From Nemertoderma westbladi (lineage: Eukaryota > Xenacoelomorpha > Nemertodermatida > Nemertodermatidae): a stretch of DNA of 40,517 nucleotides. The notes under the pieces were generated by a model that was not told the DNA's origin, ran no database searches, and saw only the letters and a list, made by a program, of their open reading frames with translations. Shown here piece after piece: positions 9,811-22,000 of the stretch. The stretch lies in NCBI GenBank assembly GCA_032718475.1, contig JAUCBJ010002231.1:1-40517 (forward strand), read 5' to 3'. The position numbers and the translations under genes were made by a program. Numbering within the stretch: the stretch's first letter is position 1; every line of letters begins with the position of its first letter.

Positions 9811-9870
9811 TTTAATGTTAGTCCCGGTGTATCGATATTAGTAAGTTACTAAGTTTAGTGAGCCACTTAC

Positions 9871-10009
9871 CTTCACCTTCCTCTTCTTCCTCTTCTTCGT
9901 CGAACTGATAGAATCCGAGAGGAGAAATCTGAGTTCCAGCTGATATTCTCGCTATCTGAGCCCTAAGATAGTTAGTCTCGTTTCCAGGGAAGGGAGGGTA
10001 ACTGACAAC
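9871..10009 (-). CDS. RSPH4A: RSPH4A/6A coding exon 6; its 5' edge seeded array C
   Basis: Acceptor TTTGTTTACAG, donor GAAG|GTAAGT. Encodes [36 protein letters not shown] and an acidic run. The acceptor and first ~20 nt recur through the whole upstream array (10010-15920). No following exon is recognised further left. Confidence 0.93.
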
Positions 10010-13000
10010 CTGTAAACAAAAAGGAAGGATAACTGACAACCTGTAAACAAAAGGGAAGGATAACTGACAACCTTTAAACAAAAGAGGAATATAACTGACA
10101 ACCTGTAAATAAAAGAGGAAGATAACTGACAACCTGTAAACAAAAGAGGAAGATAACTGACAACCTGTAAACAAAAGGGAAGGATTACTGACAACCTTTA
10201 AACAAAAGAGGAATATAACTGACAACCTGTAAATAAAAGAGGGAGATAACTGACAACCTGTAAACAAAAGAGGAAGATAACTGACAACCTGTAAACAAAA
10301 GGGAAGGATTACTGACAACCTTTAAACAAAAGATAAATATAACTGACAACCTGTAAATAAAAGAGGAAGATAACTGACAACCTGTAAACAAAAGAGGAAG
10401 ATAACTGACAACCTGTAAACAAAAGAGGAAGATAACTGACAACCTTTAAACAAAAGAGGAATATAACTGACAACCTGTAAACAAAAGGGAAGGATTACTG
10501 ACAACCTTTAAACAAAAGAGGAATATAACTGACCACCTGTAAATAAAAGAGGAAGATAACTGACAACCTGTAAACAAAAGAGGAAGATAACTGACAACCT
10601 GTAAACAAAAAGGAAGGATAACTGACAACCTTTAAACAAAAGAGGAATATAACTGACAACCTGTAAACTAAAGAGGAAGATAACTGACAACCTGTAAACA
10701 AAAGGAAAGGATAACTGACAACCTGTAAACAAAAGAGGAAGATAACTGACAACCTGTAAACAAAAGAGGAAGATAACTGACAACCTGTAAACAAAAGAGG
10801 AAGATAACTGACAACCTGTAAACCAAAGGGAAGGATAACTGACAACCTGTTAACAAAAGGGAAGGATAACTGACAACCTGTAAACAAAAGGGGAAGGATA
10901 ACTGATAACCTGTAAACAGAATGGAAGGATAACTGACAACTAACCTGTAAACAAAAGTGAAGGGTAACTGACAGCCTGTAAACAAGGGAAGGGTAACTGA
11001 CAAACTGTAAACAGAAGGGAAGGATAACTGACAACCTGTAAACCAAAGGGAAGGGTAAGTGATAACTTGTAAACAAAAAGGAAGGGTAACTGATAACTTG
11101 TACACAAAAGGGAAGGGTAACTAACAATCTGTAAACAAAAGGGAAGGGTAACTGACAAACTGTAAACAGAAGGGAAGGATAACTGACAACCTGTAAACCA
11201 AAGGGAAGGGTAAGTGATAACTTGTAAACAAAAAGGAAGGGTAACTGATAACTTGTACACAAAAGGGAAGGGTAACTGACAACCTGTAAACAGAAAGGAA
11301 GGGTAACTAACAACCTGTAAACAAAAGGGAAGGGTAACTGACAAACTGTAAACAGAAGGGAAGGATAACTGACAACCTGTAAACAGAAGGGAAGGGTAAC
11401 TAACAACCTGTAAACAAAAGGGAAGGGTAACTGACAACCTGTAAACAGAAAGGAAGGATAACTGACAACCTGTAAACCAAAGGGAAGGGTAAGTGATAAC
11501 TTGTAAACAAAAAGGAAGGGTAACTGATAACTTGTACACAAAAGGGAAGGGTAACTGACAACCTGTAAACAAAAATGAAGGGTAACTGATAACTTGTACA
11601 CAAAAGGGAAGGGTAACTGACAACCTGTAAACAGAAGGGAAGGGTAACTAACAACCTGTAAACAAAAAGGAAGGGTAACTGACAAACTGTAAACAGAAGG
11701 GAAGGATAACTGATAACCTGTAAACAAAAGGGGAGGGTAAGTGATAACTTGTAAACCAAAAGGGAAGGGTAACTGACAACCTGTAAACAAAAGGGAAGGT
11801 AACCGACAAACTGTAAACAGAAGGGAAGGATAACTGATAACCTGTAAACAAAAGGGGAGGGTAACTGATAACTTGTACACAAAAGGGAAGGGTAACTGAC
11901 AACCTGTAAACAAAAGGGAAGGTAACCGACAAACTGTAAACAGAAGGGAAGGATAACTGACAACTAACCTGTAAACAAAAGTGAAGGGTAACTGACAGCC
12001 TGTAAACAAGGGAAGGGTAACTGACAAACTGTAAACAGAAGGGAAGGATAACTGACAACCTGTAAACCAAAGGGAAGGGTAAGTGATAACTTGTAAACAA
12101 AAAGGAAGGGTAACTGATAACTTGTACACAAAAGGGAAGGGTAACTAACAATCTGTAAACAAAAGGGAAGGGTAACTGACAAACTGTAAACAGAAGGGAA
12201 GGATAACTGACAACCTGTAAACAAAAGGGAAGGGTAACTGATAACTTGTAAACAAAAAGGAAGGGTAACTGATAACTTGTACACAAAAGGGAAGGGTAAC
12301 TGACAACCTGTAAACAAAAATGAAGGGTATCTGATAACTTGTACACAAAAGGGAAGGGTAACTGACAACCTGTAAACAAAAATGAAGGGTATCTGATAAC
12401 TTGTACACAAAAGGGAAGGGTAACTGACAACCTGTAAACAGAAGGGAAGGGTAACTAACAACCTGTAAACAAAAGGGAAGGGTAACTGACAAACTGTAAA
12501 CAGAAGGGAAAGATAACTGACAACCTGTAAACAGAAGGGAAGGGTAACTAACAACCTGTAAACAAAAGGGAAGGGTAACTGACAACCTGTAAACAGAAAG
12601 GAAGGATAACTGACAAACTGTAAACAAAAGGGAGGGATAACTGACAACCTGTAAACAGAAAGGAAGGGTAACTAACAACCTGTAAACAAAAGGGAAGGGT
12701 GACTGACAACCTGTAAACAGAAGGGAAGGGTAACTAACAACCTGTAAACAAAAGGGAAGGGTAACTGACAACCTGTAAACAAAAGGGAGGGATAACTGAC
12801 AAACTGTAAACAAAAGGGGAGGATAACTGAAAGCTTGTAAACAAAAAGGAAGGGTAACTGATAACTTGTAAACAAAAAGGAAGGGTAACTGATAACTTGT
12901 AAACAAAAAGGAAGGGTAACTGATAACTTGTACACAAAAGGGGAGGGTAAGTGATAACTTGTAAACAAAAAGGAAGGGTAACTGATAACTTGTACACAAA

Positions 13001-16000
13001 AGGGGAGGGTAAGTGATAACTTGTAAACCAAAAGGAAGGGTAACTGATAACTTGTAAACAAAAAGGAAGGGTAACTGATAACTTGTACACAAAAGGGGAG
13101 GGTAAGTGATAACTTGTAAACAAAAAGGAAGGGTAACTGATAACTTGTAAACCAAAAGGAAGGGTAACTGATAACTTGTAAACCAAAAGGAAGGGTAACT
13201 GATAACTTGTAAACAAAAAGGAAGGGTAACTGATAACTTGTACACAAAAGGGGAGGGTAAGTGATAACTTGTAAACAAAAAGGAAGGGTAACTGATAACT
13301 TGTACACAAAAGGGGAGGGTAAGTGATAACTTGTAAACCAAAAGGAAGGGTAACTGATAACTTGTAAACAAAAAGGAAGGGTAACTGATAACTTGTACAC
13401 AAAAGGGGAGGGTAAGTGATAACTTGTAAACAAAAAGGAAGGGTAACTGATAACTTGTACACAAAAGGGGAGGGTAAGTGATAACTTGTAAACCAAAAGG
13501 AAGGGTAACTGATAACTTGTAAACAAAAAGGAAGGGTAACTGACAACCTGTAAACAGAAGGGAAGGATAACTGACAACCTGTAAACCAAAGGGAAGGGTA
13601 ACTGATAACTTGTAAACAAAAAGGAAGGGTAACTGATAACTTGTAAACAAAAAGGAAGGGTAACTGATAACTTGTACACAAAAGGGGAGGGTAAGTGATA
13701 ACTTGTAAACCAAAAGGAAGGGTAACTGATAACTTGTAAACAAAAAGGAAGGGTAACTGATAACCTGTAAACAGAAGGGAAGGGTAACTGATAACTTGTA
13801 CACAAAAGGGAAGGGTAACTGATAACTTGTACACAAAAGGGAAGGGTAACTGATAACTTGTAAACAAAAAGGAAGGGTAACTGATAACTTGTAAACAAAA
13901 AGGAAGGGTAACTGATAACTTGTACACAAAAGGGAAGGGTAACTGATAACTTGTAAACAAAAAGGAAGGGTAACTGATAACTTGTAAACAAAAAGGAAGG
14001 GTAACTGATAACTTGTACACAAAAGGGGAGGGTAAGTGATAACTTGTAAACCAAAAGGAAGGGTAACTGATAACTTGTAAACAAAAAGGAAGGGTAACTG
14101 ATAACTTGTACACAAAAGGGGAGGGTAAGTGATAACTTGTAAACAAAAAGGAAGGGTAACTGATAACTTGTACACAAAAGGGGAGGGTAAGTGATAACTT
14201 GTAAACCAAAAGAAAGGGTAACTGATAACTTGTAAACAAAAAGGAAGGGTAACTGACAACCTGTAAACAGAAGGGAAGGATAACTGACAACCTGTAAACC
14301 AAAGGGAAGGGTAACTGATAACTTGTAAACAAAAAGGAAGGGTAACTGATAACTTGTAAACAAAAAGGAAGGGTAACTGATAACTTGTACACAAAAGGGG
14401 AGGGTAAGTGATAACTTGTAAACCAAAAGGAAGGGTAACTGATAACTTGTAAACAAAAAGGAAGGGTAACTGATAACCTGTAAACAGAAGGGAAGGGTAA
14501 CTGATAACTTGTACACAAAAGGGAAGGGTAACTGACAACCTGTAAACAGAAGGGAAGGGTAACTAACAACCTGTAAACAAAAGGGAAGGGTAACTGATAA
14601 CTTGTACACAAAAGGGAAGGGTAACTGATACCTTGTACACAAAAGGGAAGGGTGACTGACAACCTGTAAACAGAAAGGAAGGGTAACTAACAACCTGTAA
14701 ACAAAAGGGAAGGGTGACTGACAACCTGTAAACAGAAGGGAAGGATAACTAACAACCTGTACACAAAAGGGAAGGGTAACTGACAACCTGTAAACAGAAG
14801 GGAAGGGTAACTAACAACCTGTAAACAAAAGGGAAGGGTAACTGATAACTTCTACACAAAAGGGAAGGGTAACTGATACCTTGTACACAAAAGGGAAGGG
14901 TGACTGACAACCTGTAAACAGAAAGGAAGGGTAACTAACAACCTGTAAACAAAAGGGAAGGGTGACTGACAACCTGTAAACAGAAGGGAAGGATAACTAA
15001 CAATCTGTAAACAAAAGGGAAGGATAACTGACAACCTGCAAACAAGGGAAGGGTAACTGATAACTTGTACACAAAAGGGAAGGGTAACTGATAACTTGTA
15101 CACAAAAGGGAGGGAAAACTGACAACCTGTAAACAAAAGGCGAGGGTAACTAATAACTTGTAAACAAGGGAAGGGTAACTGATAACTTGTACACAAAAGG
15201 GAAGGGTAACTGATAACTTGTACACAAAAGGGAAGGGTGTCTGACAACCTGTAAACAGAAAGGAAGGGTAACTAACAACCTGTAAACAAAAGGGAAGGGT
15301 AACTGACAACGTGTAAACAAAAGGGAAGGATAACTGACAACCTGTAAACAAAAGGGAATGATAACTGACAACCTGTAAACAAAAAGGGAGGGAAAACTGA
15401 CAACCTGTAAACAAAAGGCGAGGGTAACTAATAACTTGTAAACAAAAGGGAAGGGTAATTGACAAACTGTAAACAGAAGGGAAGGATAACTGACAACCTG
15501 TAAACAAAAGGGAAGGGTAACTGATAACTTGTAAACAAAAAGGAAGGGTAACTGATAACTTGTAAACAAAAGGGAAGAATAACTGACAACCTGTAAAAGG
15601 AATGGAAGGATAACTGATAATCTGTAAACAAAAGGGAAGGGTAACTGACAACCTGTAAACAGAAGGGAAGGATAACTGACAACCTGTAAACAAAAGGGAA
15701 GGGTAACTGACAATCTGTAAACAAAAGGGAAGGATAACTGACAAACTGTAAACAAAAGGGAGGGATAACTGACAACCTGTAAACAAAAGGGAGGGATAAC
15801 TGGCAACCTGTACACAAAAAGGAAGGGTAACTGACAACCTGTAAACAAAAGGGAGGGATACTTGACAACCTGTAAACAAAAAGGAAGGGTAACTGATAAC
15901 TTGTAAACAAAGGTAAGTGCTGTAGAAGGTAGGTGTTGTAGATGGTGGTATTCGCCACTATGCATTTATATACATCCAGTTTATACTAACCAAAGCGTCA

Positions 16001-19000
16001 AGTCGTCCCGTAAAGTATTTCTTTATTAGCCTGGCGCTTGCAATCTGTTCTGGTGTAACTGGCGGCAGTTTAACCCATTCTTTGCCGGGTTCGTTACAAA
16101 CAAAGTAACTCTTCCTATTGGCCCCGGAACCCTTTTCTTCCTTGAGGATCACAGGGGGAGGTTTGTAAGTCGACTTGGGGAGCTCATCTTCTTCGCCTTC
16201 GTCGTCGGCGTCTTCGGGGTTCTCGTCTTCTTCTTTATCTTCATCTCCCTGAAAATAATAGCGTTGTATCAGGGTTCCGGAGTCCTGATAAAATCGGAGG
16301 ACTCAGATTATTTTGGTTTATGAGATAAAATGTTAAATCGACTGACATGGAATCAGGAATGTTAAGTCAGTGAGTATGTAAGTCTGAAGGCAGGGTAAAT
16401 CGGATGACCGAAACAACAATACTGTACAGCTGTAAAGTACACTGAAGCATCATCAATAGTTAAAGTTACTGAAAGACAAACATGACTACATAATAACGCT
16501 AAATTTTGGAATCAGAGTCCAGAGGATTTTTTAGGATTCCGACTCCGGAACCCTGGTTGGAGTTGTAGAGACTAAGTTAATGCTGAAACAACTACCCCCT
16601 GTCCACCCCCTGCCGTTACAACTCCTCATTTCCACCCTGCAGTTACAGCTCCACCTTACAGATACAGCTCCCAACTCCACCTTACAGATACAGCTCCCAG
16701 CTCTACCTTACAGATACAGCTCCCAGCTCCTCCTTACAGATACAGCTCCCAGCTCCACCTTACAGATACAGCCCCCAGCTCCAACTTACAGATACAGCCC
16801 CCAGCTCCACCTTACAGATACAGCTTCCAGCTCCACCTTACAGATACAGCTCCCAACTCCACCTTACAGATACAGCTTCCAGCTCCACCTTACAGATACA
16901 GCTCCCAGCTCCAACTTACAGATACAGCTCCCAGCTCCAACTTACAGATACAGCCCCCAGCTCCACCTTACAGATACAGCTTCCAGCTCCACCTTACAGA
17001 TACAGCTCCCAACTCCACCTTACAGATACAGCTCCCAGCTCCAACTTACAGATACAGCTCCCAGCTCCACCTTACAGATACAGCTCCCAGCTCCACCTTA
17101 CAGATACAGCTCCCAGCTCCACCTTACAGATACAGCCCCCAGCTCCACCTTACAGATACAGCTCCCAGCTCCTCCTTACAGATACAGGTCCCAGCTCCTC
17201 CTTACAGATACAGCTCCCAGCACCTCCTTACAGATACAGCTCCCAGCTCCACCTTACAGATACAGCTTCTAGCTCCACCTTACAGATACAGCTTCCAGCT
17301 CTATCTTACAGATACACAGCTCCACCTTACAGATACAGCTCCCAGCTCCACCTTACAGATACGCAGCTCCCAGCTCCACCTTACAGATACAGCTTCCAGC
17401 TCCACCTTACAGATACAGCTCCCAGCTCCACCTTACAGATACAGCCCCCAGCTCCACCTTACAGATACAGCTCCCAGCTCCACCTTACAGATACACAGCT
17501 CCCAGCTCCACCTTACAGATACAGCTTCCAGCTCCACCTTACAGATACAGCTCCCAGCTCCACCTTACAGATACAGCTCCCAGCTCCACCTTACAGATAC
17601 AGCTTCCAGCTCCACCTTACAGATACAGCTCCCAACTCCACCTTACAGATACAGCTCCCAGCTCCACTTTACAGATACAGCTCCCAGCTCCACCTTACAG
17701 ATACAGCTCCCAGCTCCTCCTTACAGATACAGCTCCCAGCTCCTCCTTACAGATACAGCTCCCAGCTCCACCTTACAGATACAGCTTCCAGCTCCACCTT
17801 ACAGATACAGCTCCCAACTCCACCTTACAGATACGGCTCCCAGCTCCACTTTACAGATACAGCTCCCAGCTCCACCTTACAGATACAGCTCCCAGCTCCT
17901 CCTTACAGATACAGCTTCCAGCTCCACCTTACAGATACAGCTCCCAGCTCCACCTTACAGATACAGCTCCCAGCTCCACCTTACAGATACACAGCTCCCA
18001 GCTCCTCCTTACAGATACAGCTCCCAGCTCCACCTTACAGATACAGCTTCCAGCTCCACCTTACAGATACAGCTCCCAACTCCACCTTACATTACAGCTC
18101 CCAGCTCCACTTTACTGATACAGCTCCCAGCCCCACCTTACAGATACAGCTCCCAACTCCACCTTACAGATACAGCTCCCAGCTCCTTCTTACAGATACA
18201 GCTTCCAGCTCCACCTTACAGATACAGCTTCCAGCTCCACCTTACAGATACAGCTCCCAACTCCACCTTACATTACAGCTCCCAGCTCCACTTTACTGAT
18301 ACAGCTCCCAGCCCCACCTTACAGATACAGCTCCCAACTCCACCTTACAGATACAGCTCCCAGCTCCTTCTTACAGATACAGCTCCCAGCTCCACCTTAC
18401 AGATACAGCTTCCAGCTCCACCTTACAGATACAGCTCCCAACTCCACCTTACATTACAGCTCCCAGCTCCACTTTACTGATACAGCTCCCAGCCCCACCT
18501 TACATATACAGCTCCCAACTCCACCTTACAGATACAGCTCCCAGCTCCTTCTTACAGATACAGCTCCCAGCTCCACCTTACAGATACACAGCTCCCAGCT
18601 CCACATTACAGATACAGCTCCCAGCTCCACCTTACAGATACAGCTTCCAGCTCCACCTTACAGATACAGCTCCCAACTCCACCTTACATTACAGCTCCCA
18701 GCTCCACTTTACTGATACAGCTCCCAGCCCCACCTTACAGATACAGCTCCCAACTCCACCTTACAGATACAGCTCCCAGCTCCTTCTTACAGATACAGCT
18801 TCCAGCTCCACCTTGCAGATACAGCTTCCAGCTCCACCTTACAGATACAGCTCCCAGCTCCACCTTACAGATACACAGCTCCCAGCTCCACCTTACAGAT
18901 ACAGCTTCCAGCTCCACCTTACAGATACAGCTCCCAGCTTCACCTTACAGATACAGCTCCCAGCTCCACCTTACTGATACAGCTCCCAGCTCCACCTCAC

Positions 19001-22000
19001 AGATACAGCTTCCAGCTCCACATTACAGATACAGCTCCCAACTCCACCTTACAGATACAGCTCCCAGCTCCACATTACAGATACAGCTCCCAACTCCACC
19101 TTACAGATACAGCTTCCAGCTCCACCTTACAGATACAGCTCCCACCTCCACCTTACAGATACAGCTCCCAGCTCCACCTTACAGATACAGCTCCCAACTC
19201 CACCTTACAGATACAGCTCCCCGCTCCTCCTTACAGATACAGCTTCCAGCTCCACCTTACAGATACAGCTCCCAGCTCCACCTTACAGATACAGCTCCCA
19301 ACTCCACCTTACAGATACAGCTCCCAACTCCACCTTACAGATACACAGCTCCCAGCTCCACCTCACAGATACAGCTCCCAGCTCCACCTTACAGATACAG
19401 CTCCCAACTCCACCTTACAGATACAGCTCCCAGCTCCCAGCTCCACCTTACAGATACAGCTCCCATGCTCCACCTTACAGATACAGCTTCCAGCTCCACC
19501 TTACAGATACAGCTCCCAGCTCCACCGTACAGATACACAGCTCCCAGCTCCACCTTACAGATACAGCTCCCAGCTCCCAGCTCCACCTTACAGATACAGC
19601 TCCACCTTACAGATACAGCTCCCAGCACCACCTTACAGATACAGCTCGCAGCTCCAACTTACAGATACAGCCCCCAGCTCCACCTTACAGATACAGCTCC
19701 CAGCTCCTCCTAACAGATACAGCTCCCAGCTCCTCCTTACAGATACAGCTCCCAGCTCTACCTTACAGATACAGCTTCCAGCTCCACCTTACAGATACAG
19801 CTTCCAGCTCCACCTTACAGATACAGCTCCCAGCTCCACCTTACAGATACACAGCTCCCAGCTCCACCTTACAGATACAGCTTCCAGCTCCACCTTACAG
19901 ATACAGCTCCCAGCTCCACCTTACAGATACAGCTCCCAGCTCCTCCTTACAGATACAGCCCCCAGCTCTTCCTTACAGATACACAGCTCCCATCTCCTCC
20001 TTACAGATACAGCTCCCAGCTCCACCTTACAGATACTGCTTCCAACTCCACCTTACAGATACAGCTCCCAGCTCCACCTTACAGATACAGCTCCCAGCTC
20101 CTCCTTACAGATACAGCCCCCAGCTCTTCCTTACAGATACAGCTTCCAGCTCCACCTTACAGATGCAGCTCCCAGCTCCACCTTACAGATACAGCTCCCA
20201 GCTCCTCCTTACAGATACAGCCCCCAGCTCTTCCTTACAGATATAGCTCCCAGCTCCTCCTTACAGATACAGCTCCCAGCTCCACCTTACAGATACAGCT
20301 CCCAGCTCCTCCTTACAGATACAGCTCCCAGCTCCACCTTACAGATACAGCTCCCCCCCATATTTCTTATAAACTCACTTGTTCCTCGTCATCCTCCTCT
20401 TCTTCCCCCTCCCTGTATTCCACTTCCGCTATGACGTAATTTTTCTCCAATCCCAATATTTTGCCCCAGAATCGCACTGTCTGTAGGGGATGAGTGTCCG
20501 CTAAAGTCTTTAATGCAAAATAAATCCTGAAAAGTAGACACAATTATTATTATTATATTATTTAATCCGGACAGGCGTCCATAAATCAATCATTACTAGG
20601 GGAAGTATAATACAATCAATAAAACAATCAACAAATACTGCATAATATTAATTAACATAATATATAACAGCCGTGCAATTTATAAATTATTATTTAACAT
20701 TTATGCAAAATACGTGAGATCGGCCTGCAAGTACGGAATACAGCTTGCACCACGGAAATAGAAGGAGAAAGACTCTATTAGACTTATTTTATCCTTATGT
20801 ACGATATGACAAAATATCGGAATGTTGAGTAGGCCACCCGAAGTTTGTTGAAAACAATATTGGAGTAGTTGAGGGTGGACCACAAGATACAACAATAAAC
20901 CGATGTGCAATAGGCACGGAAAAGGCAGACTTTAATATTTAAAGAAGCACTACTAAATTTCCTAATAATAGTGTTCGCCCTAGCATACAGAGAGTGGGTT
21001 TGTTTAGTAATATTATCATCATCATCATCGGTAGACGAACGTAGTATATGGCCTAAGTATAAAAATCTATCAACAATGGGTATATCTGCACCATAAATAT
21101 GAATTGTTGTAGAAAGATACAATCTTCTGGAAGATCTTATTTTCATATTTCCAAAACGACTCAAATTATTATCTTGTAAAATATTAGATTACGACACACA
21201 GTACGAAAATTGTATTCAAAAATGTAAACTGTATTTTTCTGACATCCCGTATAGTTTAACTTTATCTCCCTACCTGTAGGTTTCCTCCCATATAGAATAA
21301 CTTTTTATCCCTACCTATACGTTTCCTCCCATATCGTATAACTTTATATCCCTATCTGTAGGTTACCTCCCGTATAGTTTAACTTTATGTCCCTACCTGT
21401 AGATTACCTCACGTATGCCGTATAATTTAACTTTATATTCCTACCTATACGTTTCATCCCGTATAGTATAACTTTATATCCCTACCTATAGGTTACCTCC
21501 CGTATAATTTATCTTTATGTCCCTACCTGTAGGTTACCTCCCTATAGTTTAACTTCATGTCCCTACCTATAATAGGTTACCTCCCGTATAATTTAACTTT
21601 ATATCCCTACCTATACGTTTCCTCCCATGTCGTATAACTTTATATATCCCTATCTGTAGGTTACCTCCCGTATAGTTTAACTTTATATCCCTCCCTACCC
21701 ACTGTATACGTTTCCTCCCATATATTATATCTTTATATCCATATCTGTAGGTTACATCCCGTATAGTTTAACTTTATGTCCCTACCTTTAGGTTTCCTCC
21801 GATATAGCATAACTTTATATTCCTACCTATACGTTTCCTCCCGAACAGTTTAACTTTATGTCCCTACCTGTAGGCCACCTCCCATATAATTTAACTTTAT
21901 ATTCCTACCTATACGTTTCCTCCCGTACAGTTTAACTTTATGTCCCTACCTGTAGGCCACCTCCCGTATAATTTAACTTTATATTCCTACCTATACGTTT

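Noticed and set aside
9818-15965. Many long overlapping - strand open frames (up to 797 codons)
   Set aside because: They are the 31-bp minisatellite read in its three stop-free frames. Only the exon 6 part at 9871-10009 is supported as coding.
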